A DNA stretch of 64,000 nt from Oceanispirochaeta sp. M1 (GTDB taxonomy: Bacteria; Spirochaetota; Spirochaetia; DSM-2461): the NCBI RefSeq assembly GCF_003346715.1, contig NZ_QQPQ01000010.1, positions 109,904 to 173,903 of the forward strand. Direction: 5' to 3'. The notes beneath the pieces are model-generated. The model searched no databases. It had not been told where the DNA came from and saw only the letters and a program-made list of their open reading frames with translations. The position numbers were made by a program, and so were the translations under genes. Position 1 is the stretch's first letter, and each line of letters opens with the position of its first letter. Shown piece after piece: positions 19,437-28,770 of this stretch.

Positions 19437-20768
19437 ATGAAAAAAGTTGTTTGGGGAGCAGTCGCATTTTTGATGATTGCCTCACTGTCTTTCATGAGCT
19501 GCCAGAAAAAGGAAGAAGCCGCTGCGGCTCCCACAGAAGAAAAGGTGGTGGATGATCCGTACGCAGATGTCCGGGGCAAGGTCGTTTCCATGGCCGGTCC
19601 TTTTGTAGACAACGATGCTATCAAATTCGAACAGTCTGTCAAATCTTTTGAAGAGATGACGGGAATTGACATCCAGTATGAAGGATCAAAAGAATTTGAA
19701 GCTTCCATCGGTATAAGTATAGAAGGTGGAGATGCTCCGGATATCGTAGACTTTCCTCAGCCCGGTCTTCTGAAAAACTTTGTAGCCAAGGGCTATGTTG
19801 TTGACCTGAACAAGGCTCTCGACATGAACAAGGTTAAATCCAACTATATCCAGAGCTGGCTCGACATGGCTACCATGGATTCTCCCGACGGAGAAATCAT
19901 GGCAGGACTCTGGGGACGTGTTAATGGAAAATCCCTTGTATGGTACAACAAGAAAGAATTTGATGCTGCGGGTTATGAAGTTCCTGAAACCTGGGAAGAC
20001 CTTGTAGCATTGCAGAATATGATCCTTGCAGACGGCGATGCTCCCTGGGCAGTTGGTATTGAATCGGGTGCCGCAACAGGATGGGCCGCTACTGACTGGG
20101 TTGAAGAGATGATGCTCAGAACCACAAGTCTTGAAAACTATGACAGATGGGTTGCCGGAGAGCTGAAGTTTGACAGCCCCGAAGTACGTAAGGCTATCGA
20201 AGCCATGGCGTCTATCTGGTTTGCCGACGGAATGGTTTATGGTGGACGTAAAGGTATTTCCACAATAAGTTTTGGTGATGCTCCCAAGGTTATGTTTGAG
20301 AATCCACCCAAAGCCTGGATGCACAAACAGGGTAACTTCATTACATCCTTCTTCCCCGAAAACCTGACTGCAGGAACTGACTATGACTTCTTCTATCTGC
20401 CCAGTGTAGATCCTTCACTGGGACGCCCTGTTCTGGTTGCCGGAGATATCTATGCCATGTTTGATGACAGACCCGAAGTCCGCATGGTTATGCAGTATTT
20501 TGCAACCGGTGCCTCCGTTGAAGGCTGGGTAAAATCAGGTGGAGCTATTTCTCCTCATAAAGACTCACAGCTCAGCTGGTACACCAATGATGTTGACAGA
20601 AAAGTTGCCGAAGTCATCCAGAATGCCACCAGTGTCCGTTTTGACGGTTCCGACCTGATGCCGGGCGCCGTAGGTGCAGGTTCTTTCTGGAAAGAGATGA
20701 CTGCTTATGTATCAGGATCAAAAACACTCGATGAGGCTCTGACTGCCATCGATAACTCCTGGCCCTGA
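19437..20768 (+). CDS. aglE: Alpha-glucoside-type ABC transporter substrate-binding lipoprotein (AglE-like)
   Basis: 443 aa. Lipoprotein signal with lipobox FMSC (cysteine near residue 22), then a family-1 sugar-binding protein. The sequence VVSMAGPFVDNDAIKFEQSVKSFEEMTGIDI, ISIEGGDAPDIVDFPQPG and VWYNKKEFDAAGYEVPETWEDL resembles the AglE group that binds alpha-glucosides such as trehalose, maltose or sucrose. It would capture sugar at the outer face of the cytoplasmic membrane for AglF/AglG. AAGGAG precedes the ATG behind a two-hairpin leader. A strong terminator-like hairpin follows the stop, which would make this gene more abundant than the permeases. Confidence 0.88.
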   Translation: MKKVVWGAVAFLMIASLSFMSCQKKEEAAAAPTEEKVVDDPYADVRGKVVSMAGPFVDNDAIKFEQSVKSFEEMTGIDIQYEGSKEFEASIGISIEGGDAPDIVDFPQPGLLKNFVAKGYVVDLNKALDMNKVKSNYIQSWLDMATMDSPDGEIMAGLWGRVNGKSLVWYNKKEFDAAGYEVPETWEDLVALQNMILADGDAPWAVGIESGAATGWAATDWVEEMMLRTTSLENYDRWVAGELKFDSPEVRKAIEAMASIWFADGMVYGGRKGISTISFGDAPKVMFENPPKAWMHKQGNFITSFFPENLTAGTDYDFFYLPSVDPSLGRPVLVAGDIYAMFDDRPEVRMVMQYFATGASVEGWVKSGGAISPHKDSQLSWYTNDVDRKVAEVIQNATSVRFDGSDLMPGAVGAGSFWKEMTAYVSGSKTLDEALTAIDNSWP

Positions 20769-20795
20769 TCCTCTCGGGATCTAAGCTGGAAAAAC

Positions 20796-20823
20796 ACCGG
20801 GACTCTCAATGAGTCCCGGTTTT
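20796..20823 (+). terminator. Intercistronic attenuator/terminator between aglE and aglF
   Basis: Arms ACCGGGACTC (20796-20805) and GAGTCCCGGT (20811-20820), perfect 10 bp with a 5-nt loop, then TTT. The run of T is short, so partial read-through to the permeases is likely. The remaining ~180 bases to aglF hold no other element I can name. Confidence 0.8.
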
Positions 20824-21005
20824 AAATGGGACTCATGTTTTGAGCAAAAAATACACAGGCATAGAGTGAGTCATGTCAGGATAATCCCCTGGGGTCTTAA
20901 GCAGGTAATAATCAGGACGAATTGGTCTCGATTGCTTATAGGCCTGATTTGGAAAACCATAGAGGCTCGATGAGTCTTTATAGAAAAAAGTAAAGGAGAA
21001 GAAGA

Positions 21006-22088
21006 ATGAGCCAGGATATAGATTCTAATTGGAATCCTCTAACCTTAATCATCCTGATTATTGTAACCCTGACGATTCTCATCGGCGGATTCTTTCTACT
21101 GCAGACCATGCAGAACCAGAAGATATTGATGACACTAACCGCCGTGACCTGGGGGCTGGGCTCAGTAGCCCTCCTCTTTTTTGTATTAAATGCCATCGCT
21201 GAATCGATGCCCAGGAAGGTTCGATCTGTTTCTGTGGCTGTTGTTTTTGCAGGTCCCGCCGTTTTAATGCTTCTCTGGGCTCTGGTTATGCCTACCCTCA
21301 GATCTCTCAGACTGAGCTTTGCAGATGCCAACGGCAACGGCTTTGTATTTCTTGATAATTATAAATTTGCATTTACAGATCCCATCATGCTGGAAAGTTT
21401 CAGGAACAATCTTCTATGGATGATTTTCGGGACCTCTTTCTGCGTAATCATGGGATTGATCATAGCTGTTCTTGCTGATAAAAGCCGGTCAGAGAAAGTT
21501 TTTAAATCTCTCATTTTCATGCCCATGGCCGTCTCCTTTGTAGGAGCAGGAGTTATATGGAAGTTTATCTACAACTATAAGGGTGAGGGAATCAATATTA
21601 CAGAAATTGGTCTCCTCAACGCTATTGTGACGTCCCTGGGAGGAGAGGCACAAGCCTGGCTGCTTATGCCGTTCTGGAACAACTTCTTCCTCATTATAAT
21701 AATGGTTTGGCTCCAGACCGGATACGGTATGGTTATTATGTCTTCCGCTATAAAAGGAATTCCAGAGGAAATCAATGAAGCTGCCAAAGTGGATGGGGCC
21801 AATGCCTTTACGATTTTCTTCAAGATCACCATCCCCTATATCATGCCCACCATTATAACGGTCACAACCACTATTCTCATTTTCAGCCTGAAACTATTTG
21901 ATATTGTCAGAGTTATGACAGGTGGTAACTTCGGAACCAATGTAATAGCCAATGAGTTTTATTTAAGACAGTTCACCTACGGTCATTCAGGCCAGGCTTC
22001 AGCAATAGCGGTTGTCCTGCTTGTGGTCATAGTTCCTGTACTGGCTTATAACCTGAAAGAATTCCGGGGAAGAGAGGTTCTGAAATGA
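21006..22088 (+). CDS. aglF: Alpha-glucoside ABC transporter permease (AglF/MalF type)
   Basis: 360 aa. Eight predicted membrane segments: two extra helices at the N-terminus (LIILIIVTLTILIGGFFLL and following), then the six-helix core. The EAA loop reads INEAAKVDGANAFTIFFKITIPYIMP, the contact site for the ATPase. Forms the channel with AglG, whose gene overlaps it by 4 bases (ATGA). AAAGGAG precedes the ATG. No ATPase gene is present, so a shared MsmK/UgpC-type ATPase encoded elsewhere must drive the system. Confidence 0.9.
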   Translation: MSQDIDSNWNPLTLIILIIVTLTILIGGFFLLQTMQNQKILMTLTAVTWGLGSVALLFFVLNAIAESMPRKVRSVSVAVVFAGPAVLMLLWALVMPTLRSLRLSFADANGNGFVFLDNYKFAFTDPIMLESFRNNLLWMIFGTSFCVIMGLIIAVLADKSRSEKVFKSLIFMPMAVSFVGAGVIWKFIYNYKGEGINITEIGLLNAIVTSLGGEAQAWLLMPFWNNFFLIIIMVWLQTGYGMVIMSSAIKGIPEEINEAAKVDGANAFTIFFKITIPYIMPTIITVTTTILIFSLKLFDIVRVMTGGNFGTNVIANEFYLRQFTYGHSGQASAIAVVLLVVIVPVLAYNLKEFRGREVLK

Positions 22089-23197
22089 AAGCCAAAACTA
22101 AAACTATTGATGTGAAAAAATCCACTGCCGGAAGAGTTCTGATAGGGGTCACCCTTGTAATAATAGTTCTGGCATGGACCATTCCCACCTTTGGTGTCTT
22201 TGTAACATCCTTTAGAGATCCCAAAGATATCTACGCATCAGGCTGGTGGTCAGTGCTTCCCCACAAAGATTTAGTAAAATCAGATGAATTCGAACTTCCC
22301 GCTGATATGGACCCCAATATTCCCATAGAACTTGAAGGTGTAACCGCAGAGTTCCAGGAATGGCGTGAAGGAATTGAAGTTTCCGAAGGAAGAACTCTAC
22401 GCTGGTATGGGAATAAAAGATCCCGGAAGATAGAGGTCTTTGAGGAAAAATGGATAGGCTTCGGTGCAAATCTGACCATGCAGAATTATAGAGATGTCCT
22501 CTCAGGTGGAACAATAGATTTTACAGATGCCGATGGTAATAAGATTACCCGTCAGGGGAATAATTTTTCTGACGCTATTCTTAATTCCATCGCAGTCAGT
22601 ATCCCCGCGACAATCATTCCCATCCTGATTGCTGCATTTGCAGCTTATGCCTTTGCCTGGATGGAATTCCCGGGGCGCAAACCTCTGTTTATCATGGTTG
22701 TTGCCCTCCTTGTTGTTCCTCTGCAGATAGCCCTGATCCCTGTTCTCAGAGACTTCACCCGTTGGGGTATCACTGGAACTTTTATGTGTATGTGGATGGC
22801 CCACACCGGTTTTGGATTACCTCTGGCGGTCTACCTGCTTTATAACTACATAAGTACATTGCCCCGGGATATTTTCGAATCAGCCTATCTGGATGGAGCC
22901 ACTCCCTTTGTGACCTTTGTACGGCTGGTACTGCCTCTGTCTATCCCTGCCCTGGCCAGTTTCGCCATTTTCCAGTTCCTCTGGGTCTGGAATGACTATC
23001 TTGTGGCCCTGGTATTTCTGGGAGATAAGAACCGGGTGGTCACCTCTGCCCTGGCAGCTATGATAGGAGAAAAAGGCCAGGACTGGCACCTTCTTACCTC
23101 AGGTGCTTTTATGAGTATGATTATTCCACTGGCAGTCTTCTTTGGTCTGCAGAGATTCTTTGTACGCGGTTTAATGGCTGGTTCTGTTAAGGGCTGA
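22085..23197 (+). CDS. aglG: Alpha-glucoside ABC transporter permease (AglG/MalG type) with periplasmic insertion
   Basis: 370 aa. After the first membrane helix (RVLIGVTLVIIVLAWTIPTFGVFV) there is a soluble insertion of about 100 residues (DPKDIYASGWW...GGTIDFTDADGNKITRQG). This feature is characteristic of the AglG subgroup and absent from plain MalG. The six-helix core follows, with the EAA loop FESAYLDGATPFVTFVRLVLPLSIPA. The insertion probably contacts the binding protein. Ends 17 bases before the GH65 gene in the same transcript. Confidence 0.9.
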   Translation: MKAKTKTIDVKKSTAGRVLIGVTLVIIVLAWTIPTFGVFVTSFRDPKDIYASGWWSVLPHKDLVKSDEFELPADMDPNIPIELEGVTAEFQEWREGIEVSEGRTLRWYGNKRSRKIEVFEEKWIGFGANLTMQNYRDVLSGGTIDFTDADGNKITRQGNNFSDAILNSIAVSIPATIIPILIAAFAAYAFAWMEFPGRKPLFIMVVALLVVPLQIALIPVLRDFTRWGITGTFMCMWMAHTGFGLPLAVYLLYNYISTLPRDIFESAYLDGATPFVTFVRLVLPLSIPALASFAIFQFLWVWNDYLVALVFLGDKNRVVTSALAAMIGEKGQDWHLLTSGAFMSMIIPLAVFFGLQRFFVRGLMAGSVKG

Positions 23198-23214
23198 TTT
23201 AAGGAAAAAAGGAT

Positions 23215-25479
23215 ATGAAGGACGATAATTCTCTTTGGAAAATAAGCCGCAGCTTTAAGAATGCCAGGCTGAATGATGAGCTGAAGACACTGCTTTTCTG
23301 CGGCAACGGGTTTCTGGGAGTCCAGGCCGATGACCCGAATAGTCATCAGCCCAGCGGCACTTATATCAACGGTTTTTTTGAATCAACATCCATCAGCTAT
23401 GGAGAGAAGGCCTATGGCTTCCCCTCTGTTCAGCAGGTGATGATCCCCCTGGTTGATGTACTGGGTTGGGAAATTGAGGAAAAGACAAATGATGGTTTAA
23501 AGAAACTTGCACTGTCCGAAGGGATTATCGAACTTGATATGCAGAAGGGAATCCGTGTAGTAAAAAGCACGTCCCGGAAACCTGACGGTTCCATTCTGGA
23601 AATAACAAAAGAGACAATCGCATCCCTGGCTCATCCCAATCGTCTGTACAACAGAATCAGTCTTAAAGGACAGGGAATATTCCGAATTATCAGAAAAATC
23701 AGGGAACCCGGTCAGGACCGTGAAGAGAGCGATGATCCCAGAAAAATGGAATCCATGGGTACTGACCTGTTTAAAGACAGCAGCTGTAGAATGAATGGCA
23801 AAAGATGCATCATAGAAGAGACAACAAGAACCAGCGGTATGAGCTATGCCTGTGCACTGCAGGTGGATAAGGAGAGAGGTGAGAAAGGTTATGCATCAGG
23901 ACAGTTTGCAGAATATACACAGTATATAGATCTTTCTGAAACAGAAGAGATGAGCAGCCTCCTGATAGCTGTATTCTACAGCGCCAATGATGGGGATTCA
24001 CCCGTAGAGAAAGCAGCCGATGAACTTGAAGAGGCCCTTAAACAGGACTGGACTGCCATCTGCAGAGACCAGGAGAAAACCCTCTCTGATTTCTGGAGCA
24101 AAGCGGATATCAGAATTGACGGCAAAGATGAATATACCCGGGCCCTTCGTTATAACAGTTTCGCCCTGCTCCAGTCCACCGGTACAGATCCAAGTAAAAG
24201 CGGAGCAGCCAAAGGACTGAGCAGCGGAGGCTATAACGGTCATTACTTCTGGGATGCGGACGTCTATATTCAGGCCGCCCTGAACAATATCGATCCAGCC
24301 AGAGCGAGAAACCTTGTAGAATACCGCATAGGACATCTGAAGGAAGCAAGAGCAAGAGCCTCTGAACTATCCGAAGCAGGAGCACTCTACCCCTGGCGGA
24401 CCATAGACGGCCGGGAGTGTTCTGCCTACTTTCCCGCAGGGACAGCTCAGTTCCACATCAATGCAGATATTATATGGGGAATGAAGAGTTTTCTGGACAA
24501 CAGCGGAGAGAGAGACCTTCTTTTAAAGGGTGGAGCAGAAATGCTCTTTGAAACAGCCCGATTCTGGGCAAATTTCGCAGTTGAAGTACCGGACAAAGGA
24601 TACTGTCTGCACTGTGTGACAGGTCCCGATGAATACACGGCCCTCGTAAACAATAACTTCTACACCAACCTGATGGCCCGTGAACATCTGAGCTACGCCT
24701 TTGCCATTGCCATGGAACTTTCCGAGGAATATGGGGAGTTCATGGCGGAACTGACAGGTAGAATCGGATTAGATCAGGAGGAAATCAATAGCTGGCAGAA
24801 GATATCCAAAAAATTCTTTCTTCCGAAAATTGAAAATTCAATGGTTTATAAACAGGATGATTCCTTCCTGGAAAAAAGTCCCTGGGACTGGGAAAATACC
24901 CCTGAAGAGAACAGACCTCTCCTCCTTTACTACCACCCTCTGAAGATCTACCGTCACAGAGTCATGAAACAACCCGATGTTATTATGGGACTTCTTCTTC
25001 AAAAACAGTATTTCAGCAAAGAAGTCTTTGCAGCAAACTATGATTATTATGATCCCCTTACAAGCGGAGATTCATCCCTTTCATCGGCAGTACAGTCTGC
25101 GGCAGCGGCCCTTGCGGGTCGAATGGATGATGCTGAAGACCACTTCAGAAAGAATCTCTTTCTGGATCTGGATAACAGGGAAGGAAATACGGACAACGGA
25201 ATCCACCTGGCAGCCATGGCCGGGGCAAGAATTGCCCTCCTCTACGGCTTTGCCGACATGGAAGATACCGCAGAGGGTCTCAGCTTCAATCCTTCATTTC
25301 CAGATGACTGGGGGAATGTTTCTTTTTCTGTGGTTTACAGAGGAGTAATACTATCTGTGAAATATGATGCACTTGAAAAAAGCGTCAGCTTTAAAGCTGA
25401 CGCTGAGATTATAGTGAATATTGGAAAACAGAGCCTCTCAATCCGGAAAGATGTGGAGACATCTTTGTATCTGGACTGA
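23215..25479 (+). CDS. Glycoside hydrolase family 65 disaccharide phosphorylase (maltose/kojibiose/trehalose type)
   Basis: 754 aa. Splits an alpha-glucosyl disaccharide with phosphate to beta-glucose-1-phosphate and glucose or another acceptor. Layout: N-terminal beta-sandwich (1-~260), linker, (alpha/alpha)6 barrel and a short C-terminal beta sheet. Family motifs GHYFWDADVYIQAAL and GPDEYTALVNNNFYTN are present, the second containing the general-acid glutamate. The specific disaccharide cannot be fixed by eye. No beta-phosphoglucomutase is adjacent, although it would be needed downstream. Last gene of the LacI-AglEFG cluster; AAGG lies ahead of the ATG. A terminator for the facing gene is embedded in codons near the 3' end (25381-25404). 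Confidence 0.9.
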   Translation: MKDDNSLWKISRSFKNARLNDELKTLLFCGNGFLGVQADDPNSHQPSGTYINGFFESTSISYGEKAYGFPSVQQVMIPLVDVLGWEIEEKTNDGLKKLALSEGIIELDMQKGIRVVKSTSRKPDGSILEITKETIASLAHPNRLYNRISLKGQGIFRIIRKIREPGQDREESDDPRKMESMGTDLFKDSSCRMNGKRCIIEETTRTSGMSYACALQVDKERGEKGYASGQFAEYTQYIDLSETEEMSSLLIAVFYSANDGDSPVEKAADELEEALKQDWTAICRDQEKTLSDFWSKADIRIDGKDEYTRALRYNSFALLQSTGTDPSKSGAAKGLSSGGYNGHYFWDADVYIQAALNNIDPARARNLVEYRIGHLKEARARASELSEAGALYPWRTIDGRECSAYFPAGTAQFHINADIIWGMKSFLDNSGERDLLLKGGAEMLFETARFWANFAVEVPDKGYCLHCVTGPDEYTALVNNNFYTNLMAREHLSYAFAIAMELSEEYGEFMAELTGRIGLDQEEINSWQKISKKFFLPKIENSMVYKQDDSFLEKSPWDWENTPEENRPLLLYYHPLKIYRHRVMKQPDVIMGLLLQKQYFSKEVFAANYDYYDPLTSGDSSLSSAVQSAAAALAGRMDDAEDHFRKNLFLDLDNREGNTDNGIHLAAMAGARIALLYGFADMEDTAEGLSFNPSFPDDWGNVSFSVVYRGVILSVKYDALEKSVSFKADAEIIVNIGKQSLSIRKDVETSLYLD
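25376..25404 (-). terminator. Intrinsic terminator for the minus-strand operon, embedded in the GH65 coding region
   Basis: A perfect 24-bp palindrome, arms AGCGTCAGCTTT (25381-25392) and AAAGCTGACGCT (25393-25404). On the minus strand six T's follow (25381-25376). It lies about 95 bases past the stop of the facing gene at 25497 and encodes SVSFKADA in GH65. The plus strand lacks a T-run, so GH65 mRNA should read through. Confidence 0.85.
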
Positions 25480-25496
25480 AAGGCTTATCAGTTTGT

Positions 25497-27161
25497 TTAG
25501 TAGATTGCATACTTATCGTTGAGATAGGTATGGACTAAATCTACTTCTGCATCAGTCAAACTTTTGGAAAAAATAAGGATTTCTGCAATATCTCCGTCAA
25601 ATCCATATCTAGAGTGGATAGAATAGTAATTCCCAATATATAAATTAGGGATTCTTATTCCTGTTGGCTCATTGATAATAGATATTGAATTCATATCTGT
25701 TCCATTTACAAAGTTTCTATGCCTATCTTCAATAACAGAAGTCTCATTATCAAATATATTTGTGATTAAATATTTCTTACCAGAGACAGGAACTTTTAAA
25801 TCTATAGGAACGCCAGTAGCTGAATTACTTGTATAAGTCATCCCCATAAACCTGTTAAAAAAATATGTAGTATAAACTCTAAAATAAGGTGACAAGCTAG
25901 ATCCTGTAGCATTACCTGTGAGATACATCCCAGTGGTACTTGCATCAATAACACCAGGTTGTAAAACTACAAAAAATGACAATCCCTGCACAGTGTCTAG
26001 AACCTGTGAAGAAATATATAATAAATCCCCCTCATCTCCTAATCCATCATCATTTACAAAGCGAACAGAAGCTTTACCTCCAATCCCAGACCCTGATGCA
26101 ATATATTCAGGTAGTAGTCGTTCATCAACAGTGACTCCACCTGGATTAAATGATTCAGCATCAAAACCTCTACCACTGACATCTATCCATTTTGTAACAT
26201 GACCAGATTCAAGATGTGCAGGAAGAATTTTTTCTGCATCCAACCAAAATGCTACATCATCCAACCAGTGAGGAATATTAGTAGCTCCTCGCAAATTAAA
26301 CTCAAATGTACTCTCATCCTTATCATCACTGAGAATGGTAAAAGTCAGAGGAAAGCCACCATCAACATCTGGATCAAAAGCAACAGAAAAAATTAGAGAC
26401 TCACCTGCAGCAATTACCAGGCCACTGCTGATTGAGTGAACTATATCAAAGGCAGCATCTGTGTTATCCACAGAAAAACCATTGATAGCTAAATCAACAT
26501 TGCCAGTATTCTTTAATGCAAAATCAAGGGCAGCAGTATTACTTCCTGCTGCTGTCACATCAAATAAATAAGGATCGCCATTATTCGTATATTCCGTAGA
26601 GCTCTGGTATACAGCAATCTCACCCAGCGCTCCAGTTCCTGTCAAAGGAATGGAGAATGCCGAATACTCCGCATCGTTGGATGCAATAGTTATGGCTGCA
26701 TTCAATAACTCTTCATGTCCGCCACCGGAAATGGGACCGATGACTGTTGGGTTGAAAACGACTTCGAATGAACTGCTCTCTCCGGGCTGGAGAGTCAGGG
26801 GCAGCTCAAGATCTCCCATATTCAGAGAATAAGGAGTTCCGGCAATTCCCATCATATCCACAAGGATAGCAGAGACAGTCATATCAATCTGACCGATATT
26901 TTCTATAGTCAATGCTGTGGGGTCAGAACTGCTACCGATTTTCTGATAAGAGAAGTCCACGGGGGTACCGTATTCGACTCTTGTGTCATCAATTCTCACG
27001 GCGATAACCTTACCACCGGCAACTGCACTCAGATAATCCTCGAGAGCAACATTGAAATCAGCCTTACATGAACCGGCTGCAAGCAGTACCGAAAGAAATA
27101 GAGTTGTGATGATCAGACCGCTTCTAGCCTTCCTACTGAAGATCGAATTAAATAATTGCAT
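25497..27161 (-). CDS. Surface lipoprotein with choice-of-anchor-D-like repeats and LamG-like C-terminal domain
   Basis: 554 aa. A hydrophobic signal ends in LAAGSC (lipobox, cysteine near residue 32). Two ~115-residue repeats follow, each with ALTIENIGQIDMTVSAI / DFALKNTGNVDLAINGF and LTLQPGESSSFEVVFNP / LVIAAGESLIFSVAFDP. These are the ASPM-SPD2-Hydin / choice-of-anchor-D pattern. The C-terminal ~240 residues (VAFWLDAEKI...IAEILIFSKSLTDAEVDLVHTYLNDKYAIY) are a concanavalin-like LamG domain, usually carbohydrate- or protein-binding. The C-terminal half is visibly AT-richer (about 33% GC in a 60-base sample) than the N-terminal half (about 48%), suggesting domain exchange. Its start overlaps the upstream gene by 14 bases. 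Third gene of the envelope operon. Confidence 0.82.
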   Translation of the reverse strand: MQLFNSIFSRKARSGLIITTLFLSVLLAAGSCKADFNVALEDYLSAVAGGKVIAVRIDDTRVEYGTPVDFSYQKIGSSSDPTALTIENIGQIDMTVSAILVDMMGIAGTPYSLNMGDLELPLTLQPGESSSFEVVFNPTVIGPISGGGHEELLNAAITIASNDAEYSAFSIPLTGTGALGEIAVYQSSTEYTNNGDPYLFDVTAAGSNTAALDFALKNTGNVDLAINGFSVDNTDAAFDIVHSISSGLVIAAGESLIFSVAFDPDVDGGFPLTFTILSDDKDESTFEFNLRGATNIPHWLDDVAFWLDAEKILPAHLESGHVTKWIDVSGRGFDAESFNPGGVTVDERLLPEYIASGSGIGGKASVRFVNDDGLGDEGDLLYISSQVLDTVQGLSFFVVLQPGVIDASTTGMYLTGNATGSSLSPYFRVYTTYFFNRFMGMTYTSNSATGVPIDLKVPVSGKKYLITNIFDNETSVIEDRHRNFVNGTDMNSISIINEPTGIRIPNLYIGNYYSIHSRYGFDGDIAEILIFSKSLTDAEVDLVHTYLNDKYAIY

Positions 27162-28770
27162 TCAGAGCCTCCAGAATATTTTCATCATATTTTCCGGAAT
27201 CATTGTATAAATCTCTGATAGCAGATTCTTTATCCATTATATCACGATAATTTCTGGATGAAATCAGAGAGACAAAGCTCTCAACCACATGGAGGACTCT
27301 TGCTATGTACGGGATATCCATTTCCTTCAAACCAGAAGGATATCCGCTTCCATCCTGATTTTCGTGATGTTTCAGGATTCCGTCTCTGAATACGGGTTGG
27401 AACTCTTTATCTACAAAATAGATCATATTCAGCCCCAGGTTTACATGGTTCTGAATGGTGGCAAACTCTTCTTCGGAAATCTGTTCCTTTGTCAGAATCT
27501 GGGGATCTATACTTAAAAATCCAATATCATATATTAGAGCTACAGCAAAGTGGAGAAAACTCTCTCTTTCATCATATCCAAGCTCTTTAGAAATCTTGAA
27601 AACCAGCTCGCCGATATTCCGTGAGTTATTCTTTCGCTTTGTCGCAAGGTCGATTTTCTCACCCTGTGACTTACACTGCTGCATCAGCACTTTGATCTTC
27701 TCAGCTTCATCATCGGGAGGAGGAAGGGCTGCATTGGGATTTGATTTTTTTTCTGAGAGCTGAAGCTGTTCCATGGATTGAGCCATATCGGGAAGGGCAT
27801 ACTGATTATTGATAGAGGTAATAGGCCGGGTGCTCTGCATTGCATAGAGTGTGTTCTCAAAACGGCGCTGATCTTCACTGGATTTTCGAACAGAGAGGAG
27901 AATAAGAAGTCCGAATCCGATGAATAAAAAGAGTCCGATAACGGCTATCAGTATGATGATATAAAAACTCATCTGAGTACCGGTCTCACCTGACTGTTTA
28001 CTGACCTCAAGAGATGTGTTGATGATTTCACTCATCTTCTCCTGCTGTTCAACGGCAAGGGCATCTCTTTTTTCCAGAAGTGCAATCATGCGCTGTTCAT
28101 ATTCAACACGATCTTCCTGAATCTGCTGAGAACGCTGCAACTCCTGTTCCTGTACCTGAGTTATCTGTTCTCGCAAAAGAGTCTGCTGCTGAACATTCCT
28201 GGCCTGTTCTTCCTGCTGCATGGTTTGAAGCCGATCCTGGTAGGCCTGTTCTTTCTCTTCATACTCTCTGCGTTCGGCTTCTCTGACTGCTTCAAGACGG
28301 GCCTGTGATGCCCTCTCCTCTTCAAGGGCCTTATCAATCTCTTCCAGACGCTTTATCTCTTCAGCTTCATTACGCAGACGTTCTTCTTCTGCTCTTTTGG
28401 CTTCTTCCATCTCCAATTTAACATTCTCCAGATCAGCAAGAGCCTTTTTAACCCGGGAGGAAGCAATGGACGAGTGAGTACCGAGATGATTCTTTATTTC
28501 ATCCAGATATACTGGGAATTTTTTTTCAACAAGATCAGTTATATGGTAATAGTAGATTTTCTCAGCCAGTATTTTAGCTGCATTGGGTAGTTCTTCCCCT
28601 TCATGAAGGTTTAAAATAAAGTTTATCAGTGAATAGGCGGAGTTGTAGTCCTCCTCCTGATACTTCTGGTTTGCCTGGCTCATGTATTTTTCTTCAAGAC
28701 TTGGTGCCTGAGCCTGTAGATTAAAACAAAAAAGAAACAGGAAAGCTGTATAAAATATTTTCTTAGTCAT
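27148..28770 (-). CDS. Membrane-anchored coiled-coil protein with degenerate HD-GYP domain
   Basis: 540 aa. Signal peptide (1-20, ending LQAQA), a helical tetratricopeptide-like segment (~25-100), and a long charged coiled coil (~110-260, many EER/EEAR repeats and glutamines). One membrane helix follows (FYIIILIAVIGLFLFIGFGLLILL), then a cytoplasmic C-terminal HD-GYP-like domain. In the latter the HD pair reads YD (ALIYDIGFL), while NHVNLG, LKHHENQDGSGYP and ARVLHVVESF are recognisable. Loss of the first metal histidine suggests it senses cyclic-di-GMP or acts as a scaffold rather than hydrolysing it. Start overlaps the upstream gene by 8 bases, end overlaps the downstream gene by 14. Confidence 0.8.
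   Translation of the reverse strand: MTKKIFYTAFLFLFCFNLQAQAPSLEEKYMSQANQKYQEEDYNSAYSLINFILNLHEGEELPNAAKILAEKIYYYHITDLVEKKFPVYLDEIKNHLGTHSSIASSRVKKALADLENVKLEMEEAKRAEEERLRNEAEEIKRLEEIDKALEEERASQARLEAVREAERREYEEKEQAYQDRLQTMQQEEQARNVQQQTLLREQITQVQEQELQRSQQIQEDRVEYEQRMIALLEKRDALAVEQQEKMSEIINTSLEVSKQSGETGTQMSFYIIILIAVIGLFLFIGFGLLILLSVRKSSEDQRRFENTLYAMQSTRPITSINNQYALPDMAQSMEQLQLSEKKSNPNAALPPPDDEAEKIKVLMQQCKSQGEKIDLATKRKNNSRNIGELVFKISKELGYDERESFLHFAVALIYDIGFLSIDPQILTKEQISEEEFATIQNHVNLGLNMIYFVDKEFQPVFRDGILKHHENQDGSGYPSGLKEMDIPYIARVLHVVESFVSLISSRNYRDIMDKESAIRDLYNDSGKYDENILEALNAII

Noticed and set aside
20824..21005. Possible second regulatory RNA between aglE and aglF (repeated GAGTC and CAGG words)
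   Set aside because: No convincing stem or match to a known class beyond the terminator hairpin at 20796-20823.
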